Shown here one piece after another: positions 1 to 12,300 of a stretch of DNA of 64,000 nucleotides. The notes under the pieces were generated by a model. The model searched no databases, was not told the origin of the DNA, and was given only the letters and a program-made list of their open reading frames with translations. Position 1 is the first letter of the stretch. Each line of letters opens with the position of its first letter. Source of the stretch: Bolinopsis microptera (lineage: Eukaryota > Ctenophora > Tentaculata > Lobata > Bolinopsidae); contig NC_087073.1 in assembly GCF_026151205.1 (NCBI RefSeq), forward strand, positions 20,474,658 through 20,538,657. Direction: 5' to 3'. Made by a program: the position numbers and the translations under genes.

Positions 1-794
1 GCTTGCTCATTTTCTCTCCTAACATGGAGGGTTCTGATAGGTCGCAGTTACTTTGGTCCACTGAAACTATACCTGAACAAAAATCGGTTTGTTGTATAGT
101 ACTGAGTGAATATAGCAATGAATTTGAGGTGAGAATGTCCCATGCGACCATGGTTTCATGGCACTTAAATGTCGATTTTGTAATAGTTTGGCAAAAAAAT
201 GTATTCTAAAGTAACTCAATTCTTCTATAGCCACCTACCCATAAGTTTAAGAATATCTTTATCTGGCATGTGAGGGAGATGGTTGAAAGTTTTACTATTC
301 TTCGTCTTGGTCTCCCGGAGCTGGAAGATCCCGAGTTGATTAACAGACACGGGGCCAATCTTACCGCTCCTCCCGCTCAGGAAGGTTTTCTTGGTTTTAT
401 AACCTGGAAACCACCAACTCTTGCTGAGATACATGTACGGGAGCTTCTTGTTGAAGTCAAAGTAGCCACTTCTGTGCTGAAATGAGATGGGTATAAGCAA
501 CATAAAAGTGTTTCATTCTTTGGTTAACCTTCAGGAGAATAGTACTGTTTAATGTGTTTTAAATTAAACTCCAGTCGTGCTTGCCAGCACTGTGATGTAT
601 GTGATTAGTTGACAGTTTGTGCTAACCTGGGACAGTATGACTTTGGAGATACCTCCCTCTCTCCTATACGGTTCACTAAGAGGGTTCCAGAAGGCTCTGA
701 ACTGGTCCTCGTTCATGTGGATAGGTCCCTCGTAGCCCACGAACTGAACCAGGTTTCTATAGTTCATCATCTTGTTACGGTTCACTTCATGGTG
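1..794 (-). CDS. Unidentified multi-exon gene, partial at window edge
   Basis: Three exons join in frame on the minus strand: 794-627 (phase 0 to 0), 476-239 (phase 0 to 1) and 60-1, which runs off the window. The borders have good acceptors (TTTCAG before 476 and 60) and donors (GTTAGC after 627, GTAGGT after 239). The joined product is about 150 residues and looks like ordinary protein: basic and aromatic-rich, with stretches such as YRNLVQFVGYEGPIHMNEDQ in the first exon and SGYFDFNKKLPYMYLSKSWW in the second. I do not recognise the family and saw no signal peptide or membrane segment. No start codon is certain. The MM pair near position 768 could start translation if 794 lies in the 5' UTR, otherwise an upstream exon is missing. 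The third exon is supported only by its open frame and matching phase. Confidence 0.6.
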
Positions 795-1189
795 CTGACA
801 TATTTAATCCATGCTTACTAGGATAAGGTCGGTTAGGGCCACAATATTTGTGTTTGCAGCCTACACTAGGTACGGTTAATAATTAATATCTCAGATTTCA
901 GAACGAGCAATGCTGAAACTAGAGAACAACAAAATAGTAAAACAAAGTGCGCAGAGCTTTTCTAAATACAACTCGTTTAGAGATACTGCATAAGCAATGT
1001 AATTCTCCCAAATCTAATTTAGCCAGACTATTTATAGCAACAACTCAATGATCAACAGTAAGCACACATCAGACAATAACTGCAAGGCCTAACTAGAACA
1101 ATATACCCGGCACACGTAGCGTCGAGAGTAGGTATAATAGAACCCTGGAAACTCTGGCAATGTGTTAAAACTGAAACATAAGCTGAGTA

Positions 1190-1258
1190 GAGAGAGAGAG
1201 TGAGAGAGAGAGTGAGAGAGAGGGAGAGAGAGAGGGAGAGAGAGAGGGAGAGAGAGAA
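1190..1258. repeat. GA/GAGT microsatellite
   Basis: A run of GA dinucleotides with occasional GT and GG interruptions. The open frame of about 60 residues across it (Arg-Glu repeats) is a product of the repeat and is not called as a gene. Confidence 0.9.
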
Positions 1259-3445
1259 AGTCTCCGAATTTGTGGCAGAGAAAAGAGAGTTAGTGTTACA
1301 TTATTTCACAACACAGAGAAGGGTTGTGGTCGGGGGACTTTGGGAGGGGAGATCAGGTTTCACGACAGACAGCGGACACTAAACTGTGGAGCTGCTGATT
1401 CTGGAGATATGTTGATATGATATTGACGTGTTCCTCAGATCACCAGTACCCTGCTGGCCCGGGACCAACACTCCCCCACCCCTGATTACTCAACTTAAGG
1501 TTCAGTGCCCTCTGATTTGAGAAGTGCCTAATTTATAACATTCCTGAGACCAGTGCACGTTCCATGTTCAGTAGATGATGTAGTGAGTGAGTTAGATAGA
1601 GTGAGTGGCGTGAGATATTTAGGTATCAAGTGGCGTGAGAGATGAGACTTTCAACCATCTTCGAATGGTTAGTGTCCGAGTCACGGCAGTGACAAAAGTG
1701 TGTAGCATGCCCAAAAAGGTGTCATCATATTTAGGTTTCTAACATCTCATATTATTATCAATTAAGCGTCTAATTAGCACCAAGCAAAGAGGGGAGGGTG
1801 AGGCCGCTACCTCTGTCACAGTTCGAAGCTACTTCACAAATCAAAATATCACAGCTCTGGCATCTGTGCAGAAAATAGCCGTTAAGTTGTAATTATCGTT
1901 ACTTCTAGAATGTAATTCGGGCATCAAGAGGCAAGAGCAAGTAAAATCATGGGATGGGTAAAATGTTTGGAAACCATGAGGTACGCGAAATATAATATCA
2001 ACCAAACCAAACCGTTGATGGGCAGAAAGTATTATTATATGGGATCCTAGAAACTACAGGAATATACAGGAATATCAAAATATAAAGGGCGAGCCAAGAG
2101 TTTAATATAACTTAATATAATTCAATAATATAACCCCCAGCGTTCACGCTCTAGCGCCAAACTTGCAGAGGCAGACGTCCCCTACGATATAGGTGCCTCA
2201 GCTGAACTGTGCACCGTTTGTTGCCCTCCCTGTTTGTTCTAGAAGTTTGTAGAGGGTCAGGGAAAAGGGAAGCCTATAAAGGACACAAGGTATTATGCTG
2301 TTCGATACAACCAGTACGATAAAGACATTAAGCTTTTAAGGACCCGGTTTCTTTTGTTTACGTGTAGCTTCACCCCTACTTCCGGTACCTAGATTTAGAA
2401 GGGTAGACGTTATAATTAGGCAAATATTCGGATCTAGAGCTCCTCTTTGCTTCATTCACAGGCGCTGGGCTCCCTTCCACTTAGGTTCCTGAGTCAACTC
2501 TGGCGCCAAAAATCTTTAAATTACACCCAATTTATTGTTTGCTCTGTAAAGTGGAAGGAAGCATATCACAATGAATAACTCAGTGCAGTAGTAGTGTAAT
2601 CTAATAAATTCTCAACGACTAAACGTGCAGGAAAGGTAAAAACACGAAGTGAAACGACACGGTGACAAACTTTATGCGTATAAATGCACTGCGTATTAAT
2701 TTTAATGAGTAAACTTCACGCGCTTCATACGGAAAGACCTGCATGGTAGACTAACTGCATGGTAGACTAACTGAGTAACTTGACAACTGCGACCCAATAG
2801 AGCAGCAGCCAGGGCCTCCGGGCTCCGGAGAGATGAGGTGAAACTCAGTGAAACAAAGAATACGTCTGGTGAGGTTTCTAGCTTCTCCACATGGTGGTTC
2901 AGTCAGCACCATGTGTTTTACACAGAACATGTGTTTTACACCTAACTAATTCAATGATTCACAGTTGGCTGCTCTACATATTATTATGTCGCCAACATGA
3001 AATTTGGCAACTATAAGTTTGTGCGATGTAACGCTGCTATATGACGTAGCAGTCTCTAGATAGCTTATAGATGACGATGGGGTGGGTGCCATTAAATGGT
3101 GCTTTTGACAACATATTATAACAAGGATATGACAATAACTTAAACTGAGATATCTACTCCTTTCGCAACATGACTACGCCAATAAACAGTTTCAACAGCA
3201 GCTAAGCTATAGTATGAGTAGATATTGAGATTGTTGCACGATGTTGCACGATACCATCATCACAATCACTAGCTCACAACGACCCAGGCAGAGTGCACTA
3301 GGCTTACTGTGTACTATGAAATTAATGATTCGGCTCACGGAAGTCAGCATTATTGTTATAATTGCAGGTAAAATGAAGTCCAAATTGGCATGATGGAGCC
3401 AGATTAATGGGCTCAGGGCTGTACAGCACAGCGGTATGAGGGAAT

Positions 3446-4193
3446 GTGTACTATAACTGTTACCAACACACTGTACTACTGTTACCAACACACTGTACTA
3501 CTGTTACCAACACACTGTACTACTGTTACCAACACACTGTACTACTGTTACCAACACACTGTACTACTGTTACCAACACACTGTACTACTGTTACCAACA
3601 CACTGTACTACTGTTACCAACACACTGTACTACTGTTACCAACACACTGTACTACTGTTACCAACACACTGTACTACTGTTACCAACACACTGTACTACT
3701 GTTACCAACACACTGTACTACTGTTACCAACACACTGTACTACTGTTACCAACACACTGTACTACTGTTACCAACACACTGTACTACTGTTACCAACACA
3801 CTGTACTACTGTTACCAACACACTGTACTACTGTTACCAACACACTGTACTACTGTTACCAACACACTGTACTACTGTTACCAACACACTGTACTACTGT
3901 TACCAACACACTGTACTACTGTTACCAACACACTGTACTACTGTTACCAACACACTGTACTACTGTTACCAACACACTGTACTACTGTTACCAACACAAT
4001 GTACCTACTACTGTTACCAACACACTGTACTACTGTTACCAACACACTGTACTACTGTTACCAACACAATGTACCTACTACTGTTACCAACACACTGTAC
4101 TACTGTTACCAACACAATGTACCTACTACTGTTACCAACACACTGTACTACTGTTACCAACACACTGTACTACTGTCTTACTGTTACCAACAC
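3446..4193. repeat. 22-bp minisatellite, about 33 copies
   Basis: The unit is 22 bp and begins CTGTACTACTGTTACC, ending AACACA. About 25 nearly perfect copies run to roughly 3996. After that, 26-bp variants carrying an extra CTAC and an A for C change alternate with normal units until the array decays near 4193. Because 22 is not a multiple of 3 and the unit has no stop in any plus-strand frame, long open frames (278 and 250 codons) arise without coding meaning. Confidence 0.95.
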
Positions 4194-6468
4194 ATTAGAG
4201 GATTGCTTGCTTCTGTAGACCACTCTACTCTGCAATTCATCTCAACCGCAACACTAAACGTCACAACAACACACAAATGAATAATGGAAATAGTTTCACA
4301 GACAAAGAAGATAGTACAATGCAGTACGTATTTCACCGTGTATTTGGAATCTGGAGCAAGTACAGAGATAAGCTACTTGTACTCGGTGCATACATACTGT
4401 ACCCTAAATACTCAAATATAATCGCTCATTTCCGGCTCCGTCCGGGACTGCGAGCCTAAAGATAATAGTAGCCCTCAAAGGTCCCTGTAGGGTAGGACTA
4501 AAAGGCCTGGTCTAAATTTTGTATGGTTCCGGAAATATGAATAAGTTAAGTAGTGCAATTATAATTACAGCGGTCCTAGAGCAAGCTTGGCAATGGTGGG
4601 CAGCAGTTATGTTTTAGTTCTGCCTTGCTTGTTGCTTCTTGTGTGGTCCCGCAATGATGAATGATTTTTCTTCCAGATAACCGATTATGAGAATTTGGTT
4701 ATGCTATTGAGTATTGGTAGTTCGGTAACTTTGAATTGTTTTTGCTTCTTAGCTTGCTAAACTAGTTTAATATTGAGATATCAAGACGTAAGAAATAAGT
4801 CATTTCTATCACCGATGATTGCCAAATTTTAGATAGTAGGAATGAGATATTTATTGGAGCCATGTCAAACGATCGCGACGTAAAACTAAACAAGTACAAG
4901 TACAAGATATCATCGTGGCACCGATTACTGGATCTTCACATTAGAGTCAGATAGCACTGTCACATTTTAAAATTTTATTTGCGGGCAGAAAAGCGTTATA
5001 TTATAGTCACCATGGTTGTAGTTTACAGTTCATCGCGGCTGCACAGACCGAGAATAAGTGTGGCCACTCCCTATAGTTTCACAACGAAACATTATTATGG
5101 TCAATGGTGGCAAGCAGATATGATAAAATATACAAGTTTTTGAATGACTTTTATAGAGTCGTCAGATCACACTTTTATATTATTACACTTACAGGACATT
5201 TGTCTGCTGAATAAGTATCCTGCGGTTAAAAACTTAGAGCCAGTACTCAGTAGAAAGATGTTAGCATAACAAGTAAAACGAAGTATCCTTGCCACTACAG
5301 CACATTGTTGGTCCTTTTTCTGCTTAGTCCAAGATCAGAGATTCTTCTCGATTCAATTCAAAATGCGGAATAGATTTCTAGCCTGCACTTAAATTAGCAA
5401 CCAATCAACATTCACAACTCTTGAAAAAGGGCATTTGATTCTCAGTAGTCAGTACCTACATAATACATATACCCGCCTATCGTCTGCCTTATCACAAGTG
5501 CGTCAGCTAAAAAAATCGTTGCTTATTATATTGTGGAGTGGCGATTAAAAGCTAGAGCGAAGGCAATCATAGCCGGCTAGCTCTGATACAATCGACATGT
5601 AGAAACAATATCACCTGAAATCAAGCTCTGAAACAAAAGCTCTCGGCGGAGATAAAAATACAATCACTGCTGTCACCAGATGCATGACACTCGTAAATCA
5701 AACCAGTTACAACGATTACTGCGTCTACACTAACGTTAGAGGCTATAGTAAAGTTCGAGCCAGTGAAATCTGCGTGCAGCAGCATGAGCAGTAGTAGAGG
5801 TACAACTCCAATCACAGGATTATTTGCTGCACCATGTACACTGTGCACAGTGATACTGGCTAGTGTACCTGGATATCATTACCGCGACAGTTCCGACCTT
5901 CTGACAAATACAAAAACAATAAAGACGAGAGGAGAATGCAGAGAGAGAGAGGAGAGAGAGGAGGGTGTGTCATGAGTCCACACTGGAGACTGTACACAAA
6001 ACGAGAGAAGGGACATGGTATTGTTCCAGGTTCCTGCAATAGCTAGAAAGTATAGAGATTAGGCAGAGAGTAGGCAGAGAGTGAGGAAACCAACACAGAA
6101 CTACGCACAAACAAGAAGTAGAAGCGGAAGAAACGGGGGAGACGGTATTGTTTCTTCTAACCACTAAAGAGTAAAGAGTATATAGCGAGCTGAAATCAAC
6201 ACTGAACTATAAAAGCAAACTAGCAGACGAGTAAGATGTAGCAGCTGAGGATTGGAGAGATGGCATTGTTACCGCGGAGATCTAAAGATCTAACAACTAC
6301 ACAATACCGCGGAGTAGCGAGTATAAAAAGTGAGCTACAACGAACAACACATGACCGAGCACAAGTGACATCACAGCCATTCATCATCATCATAACACAC
6401 ACCTAAACACGGAGTACTCCACTCTCAGAATTACAGTGTCACGTATAAGATCGGTCACGCGACACGGA

Positions 6469-6486
6469 CACGTGTGACGTCACGTG
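6469..6486. promoter_or_regulatory. Composite E-box / CRE / E-box sequence
   Basis: The 18-mer CACGTGTGACGTCACGTG contains the cAMP-response consensus TGACGTCA flanked by two CACGTG E-boxes, the second sharing two bases with it. No gene start was recognised nearby, so the target is unknown. CRE and E-box elements bind CREB/ATF and bHLH factors in animals. The assignment here is by motif only. Confidence 0.3.
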
Positions 6487-6987
6487 TACACTGTACATTG
6501 TATTGTTCTGATTCGGGTGTTGAGTGTACATTTCCACACTTGTTGAGATAATGATATGGTACATGAGTATGAATCATCATGGGAGTCTGTAGTGTATTAC
6601 AGTGTATATTGTATACCACCACGTGACTCAGGGAAGACTGAACTGTGCAACTTGAGTAATGAGCAAATTAACAAGGTGTACAGTATTTATATAGTTATAC
6701 AGACAAGGTCCAAATTTCAATTTACGTCTGCAAGACTGAGGACGTCTAACAGCCTCTCGTAAAGTGTTTAAGAGCCTGTTGTAAAGTGTCTAAGAGAGTA
6801 AGAGCCTACCTAAGAGCCTGTAGTAATGTGGTGGTTACAGGGGTGGTTACAGGGGTTGATTTGAAGGTTTCGGAGGAGTGACGTGAACCTGACTACTGTT
6901 ATCAGCACGGCTATATTATGAAAGTGATGACGTATACACACTACACACCACATTTCAACACTCGAGCTACTTTACTACTGCCCGGAC

Positions 6988-7995
6988 CTCATGTAGTGTC
7001 TGACTTCACATAATATCCTACATCATCTGTAGGACCCTGTAGTGTCTGACTTCACATATCCTACATCATCTGTAGGACCCTGTAGTGTCTGACTTCACAT
7101 ATCCTACATAATCTGTAGGACCCTGTAGTGTCTGACTAGTGCACATATCCTACATCATCTGTAGGACCCTGTAGTGTCTGACTTCACATATCCTACATCA
7201 TATTCTGTAGGACCATGTAGTGTCTGACTTCACATATCCTACATCATCTGTAGGACCTTGTAATGTCTGACTTCACACATCCTACATCATATTCTGTAGG
7301 ACCCTGTAGTGTCTGACTTCACATATCCTACATAATCTGTAGGACCCTGTAGTGTCTGACTAGTGCACATATCCTACATCATCTGTAGGACCCTGTAGTG
7401 TCTGACTTCACATATCCTACATCATATTCTGTAGGACCCTGTAGCGTCTGACTTCACATATCCTACATAATCTGTAGGACCCTGTAGTGTCTGACTAGTG
7501 CACATATCCTACATCATCTGTAGGGCCCTGTAGTGTCTGACTTCACATATCCTACATCATCTGTAGGACCCTGTAGTGTCTGACTTCACATATCCTACAT
7601 CATCTGTAGGACCCTGTAGTGTCTTACTTCACATATCCTACATCATCTGTAGGGCCCTGTAGTGTCTGACTTCACATATCCTACATAATCTGTAGGACCC
7701 TGTAGTGTCTGACTTCACATATCCTACATCATCTGTAGGGCCTTGTAGTGTCGGACTTCACATATCCTACATAATCTGTAGGACCATGTAGTGTCTGACT
7801 TCACACATCCTACATCATCTGTAGGACCCTGTAGTGTCTGACTTCACATATCCTACATCATCTGTAGGACCTTGTAATGTCTGACTTCACACATCCTAGT
7901 ATCCTACATAATCTGTAGGACCCTGTAGTGTCTGACTTCACATATCCTACATCATCTGTAGGACCTTGTAGTGTCTGACTTCACATATCCTACCT
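6988..7995. repeat. 43-bp minisatellite with an internal hairpin, about 23 copies
   Basis: The basic unit is 43 bp, with length variants: ATTCTG insertions give about 46 bp, and a TAGTGCACA variant gives about 45 bp. Every unit carries the near-palindrome TCCTACATCATCTGTAGGA, a 7-bp perfect stem (TCCTACA/TGTAGGA) around a 5-base loop. The variant units recur in the same order in places, which suggests that multi-unit blocks were duplicated. It is not a CRISPR array because there are no unique spacers. Confidence 0.92.
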
Positions 7996-9345
7996 CATCT
8001 GCACGTACAAAAAGTATATTGACGTTATTACAACAATAAACAACATATAAACAAGCTACTAGTACATACTACTGGTACAAGTACACTTGTTTAAACTACC
8101 GCAGTGCAAACAAACGCAAAACAAACCAGCCTACAAGACAATACGACCGATATACAGTTCAGATTCAAGTTTAATAGTCAGACAATAGTCATTACATCGG
8201 CCACACAGCGAAAACCGGATAAGTATAATAAAGCAAGATCCCCGTGTGTATAAACGGGCAGAATCAAGAATGACGGAGACTAAGGAAGAAATCAAGTTAT
8301 CGTGAATTGTAGAAACGTCGTTAGTATTAAGTAGCAGCTATTTGAATCGAGCTCCGGATCGCCGCAATTAAAACCTGGTTAATTACTCCTCGTTATAGTG
8401 ACGTCATCAGCACAACCCGGTTTAAAAATACTGAACCAGGCACGCTGGAGCATGTGACTGTCTGGATACAGATCACAAGTTATATACATTGTAGAGTATC
8501 GGCGAGATTATATCAAGTAAAATAGCACACAGTCTGCGTGTACTAGCGAAGAATATCTTGCTTGTAGCTAGCTTGCACCGCGCCATTCCAATCTCCCGCA
8601 TATCGTCGAAAAGATAGAACAAAGAGGATGACGTAAGACTTTGAAGTTTGAAATCAATGTATAGCCCTTGCCATTTGCATAATAGCACGCACCACTCGTT
8701 AGAAATTCAAAAGCTATCTTCCGATATAGAGCAAACAATCACGCAACTAGTCGCAGTACACCATCCTTCTTCATAACTTCCGAAGCAAGATTTGTCTGTT
8801 CAAAGTTTACGATATTCGATTTTTAAATACTAGCAACTGGGCAGCAACTGGGCAGAGACGAGCGAGCCCCACCATGTCCCAAACATGATCCGTGGTGAAA
8901 CGAAGTGAAGGTGGTAACAAGTATTTGTTCCCACGAGTTGAAGCTACAACAGTGCTGCTGGTAATTGTTGTCCTGATTCAGGGGGGAGGTACTGTTCAGG
9001 GCGCACGGTGCAACTTGCACGGATACCTTTAATTAAAGTGAGGGCATTTACGACATTTGAGAGATATGTCAGAGCGGTAGATATAGTATTTAAAAACTGT
9101 AATTATGAGTCATTGCGCAAATATTATAACACTGACGAAACTATCTGACAAAACTAAACTTATAGCACAGAGAGCAGCTTCACAGGAAATATTAACATTA
9201 CAATCATTATACAAAACGTAATGCGGGCACTTGTACGGTTGCAGCGATCAGATAAACATGATGTATTATAGTAGGGAGGGTACTGGGTAGGGAGGAGAGA
9301 ATAATGACTAGATAGCTAACTCCACACCCCCACTAACCAGCAGAT

Positions 9346-12300
9346 ATGTATCATCACAGCATCTCAGAGCCCAGCTCTTCCTCAGACCTAACGGAACATG
9401 ACGAGAACGACCTAATTAAGATGTTCAAACTGATGAACTCAATCAGTGGTAAACCCGTCGATCTGAAGGATCTAAAACTGAGGTTTTTGAGCAACGGGAT
9501 GAAAGTTTCGGAGAGCGACTTGGCTTATCTGATGAAGGTAAGGTTGAGTTTATAAGTTATTTACCGAGAGAGCGGGTAGGTAAGAAATAATTTGGTTAAC
9601 GAGGAAATAGTTAAATGTTTAAATGTATTGTGTGGTGAGGTGTGATAATTAATGAAAGCTGCGAGATGATGTTGCAGTGTCTGGTGAGATATTAGAGTGA
9701 CTAGATAAAACAGAAGTGAGCTCTTGTCTGGTGAGATGTTAGACTGACTAAATAAAACAGAAGTGAGCTCTTGTCTGGTGAGATATTAGCCTGACTAGAT
9801 AAAACAGAATTGAGCTCTTGTCTGGTGAGATGTTAGAGTGACTAAATAAAACAGAAGTGAGCTCTTGTCTGGTGAGATATTAGCCTGACTAGATAAAACA
9901 GAAGTGAGCTCTTGTCTGGTGAGATATTAGAGTGACTAGATAAAACAGAAGTGAGCTCTTGTCTGGTGAGATATTAGCCTGACTAGATAAAACAGAAGTG
10001 AGCTCTTGTCTGGTGAGATGTTAGACTGACTAAATAAAACAGAAGTGAGCTCTTGTCTGGTGAGATGTTAGAGTGACTAGATAAAACAGAAGTGAGCTCT
10101 TGTCTGGTGAGATGTTAGAGTAACTAGATAAAACAGAAGTGAGCTCTTGTCTGGTGAGATGTTAGACTGACTAGATAAAACAGAAGTGAGCTCTTGTCTG
10201 GTGAGATGTTAGACTGACTAAATAAAACAGAAGTGAGCTCTTGTCTGGTGAGATGTTAGACTGACTAGATAAAACAGAAGTGAGCTCTTGTCTGGTGAGA
10301 TGTTAGAGTGACTAAATAAAACAAAAGTGAGCTCTTGTCTGGTGAGATGTTAGACTGACTAAATAAAACAAAAGTGAGTTCTTGTCTGGTGAGATATTAG
10401 ACTGACTAAATAAAACAGAAGTGAGCTCTTGTCTGGTGAGACGTTAGACTGACTAGATAAAACAAAAGTGAGCTCTAGTCTGGTGAGATATTAGCCTGAC
10501 TGGATATAACAGAAGTGAGCTCTTGTCTGGTGAGATGTTAGACTGACTAGATAAAACAAAAGTGAGTTCTTGTCTGGTGAGATATTAGACTGACTAAATA
10601 AAACAAAAGTGAGTTCTTGTCTGGTGAGATGTTAGAGTGAGTTGATAAAACAGAAGTGAGCTCTTGTCTGGTGAGATATTAGACTGACTAAATAAAACAG
10701 AAGTGAGCTCTTGTCTGGTGAGATGTTAGACTGACTAGATAAAACAAAAGTGAGTTCTTGTCTGGTGAGATATTAGACTGACTAAATAAAACAAAAGTGA
10801 GTTCTTGTCTGGTGAGATGTTAGAGTGAGTTGATAAAACAGAAGTGAGCTCTTGTCTGGTGAGATATTAGACTGACTAAATAAAACAGAAGTGAGCTCTT
10901 GTCTGGTGAGATGTTAGAGTGACTAGATAAAACAAAAGTGAGCTCTTGTCTGGTGAGATATTAGACTGACTAAATAAAACAAAAGTGAGTTCTTGTCTGG
11001 TGAGATGTTAGACTGACTAAATAAAACAGAAGTGAGCTCTTGTCTGGTGAGATGTTAGAGTGAGTTGATAAAACAGAAGTGAGCTCTTGTCTGGTGAGAT
11101 GTTAGACTGACTAGATAAAACAAAAGTGAGCTCTTGTCTGGTGAGATGTTAGAGTGACTAAATAAAACAGAAGTGAGCTCTTGTCTGGTGAGATATTAGC
11201 CTGACTAGATAAAACAGAAGTGAGCTCTTGTCTGGTGAGATGTTAGACTGACTAAACAAAACAGAAGTGAGCTCTTGTCTGGTGAGATGTTAGACTGACT
11301 AGATAAAACAGAAGTGAGCTCTTGTCTGGTGAGATATTAGCCTGACTAAATAAAACAGAAGTGAGTTCTTGTCTGGTGAGATGTTAGACTGACTAAATAA
11401 AACAAAAGTGAGCTCTTGTCTGGTGAGATGTTAGACTGACTAAATAAAACAAAAGTGAGCTCTTGTCTGGTGAGATATTAGACTGACTAAATAAAACAAA
11501 AGTGAGCTCTTGTCTGGTGAGATGTTAGACTGACTAGATAAAACAGAAGTGAGCTCTTGTCTGGTGAGATGTTAGAGTGACTAAATAAAACAAAAGTGAG
11601 CTCTTGTCTGGTGAGATATTAGACTGACTAAATAAAACAGAAGTGAGCTCTTGTCTGGTGAGATATTAGACTGACTAAATAAAACAGAAGTGAGCTCTTG
11701 TCTGGTGAGATGTTAGAGTGACTGGATAAAACAGAAGTGAGCTCTTGTCTGGTGAGATATTAGACTGACTAAATAAAACAAAAGTGAGCTCTTGTCTGGT
11801 GAGATATTAGACTGACTAAATAAAACAGAAGTGAGTTCTTGTCTGGTGAGATGTTAGACTGACTAGATAAAACAGAAGTGAGCTCTTGTCTGGTGAGATG
11901 TTAGACTGACTAGATAAAACAGAAGTGAGCTCTTGTCTGGTGACGGGAGAGCTTTGTTCAAACGGAAGTGTTGACAGGCCTTATTGCACACTACTGGTCC
12001 AAAACAACCTACCTGCCGTACGTCATATGGCACTGACAACTTTTCTTCCTTTATAATGACTTCGCGCATGTCTTAAAATCCCGATTTAGATTGTCTTATG
12101 AGGTTTATTTTAAGAAAAGCCAAACTGTCTGATACCGAAGAAACCTTACTAAACTGCAAAAGGTGCAATTAATACAACACCCTAACATAATGATAAACCC
12201 CGTAGACTTGATTCTAAAGAAAATTGATGCCCAGATTTAGCGAATATTAACTTTGTTAAAGACATAAATTACATCATCGGTCTTATCTGGATTCCGGTAA

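Larger units (their letters stand above)
795..9345. other. Gene-poor spacer rich in tandem repeats
   Basis: I see no convincing protein-coding exon in these 8.5 kb. The stretch holds a GA microsatellite (about 1190-1258), a smaller GA patch (5936-5966), a 22-bp minisatellite (3446-4193), a 43-bp minisatellite (6988-7995) and a composite E-box/CRE sequence (6469-6486). The remaining sequence is AT-rich with stop codons in all frames. Regulatory sequence for the EF-hand gene that starts at 9346 may lie at its right end, but I cannot delimit it. Confidence 0.6.

Noticed and set aside
3444-4280. Long plus-strand open frames (278 and 250 codons) of Thr/Tyr/Leu/His repeats
   Set aside because: They are forced by a stop-free 22-bp minisatellite whose frame rotates each unit, and there is no non-repetitive coding flank.
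5621-5848. Minus-strand frame with a leucine-rich stretch resembling a signal peptide
   Set aside because: There is no ATG in a suitable place, no splice partner, and stops close upstream. The hydrophobic stretch alone is not enough.
6988-7995. CRISPR-like array
   Set aside because: Units with dyad symmetry are contiguous, there are no unique spacers, and the genome is animal.
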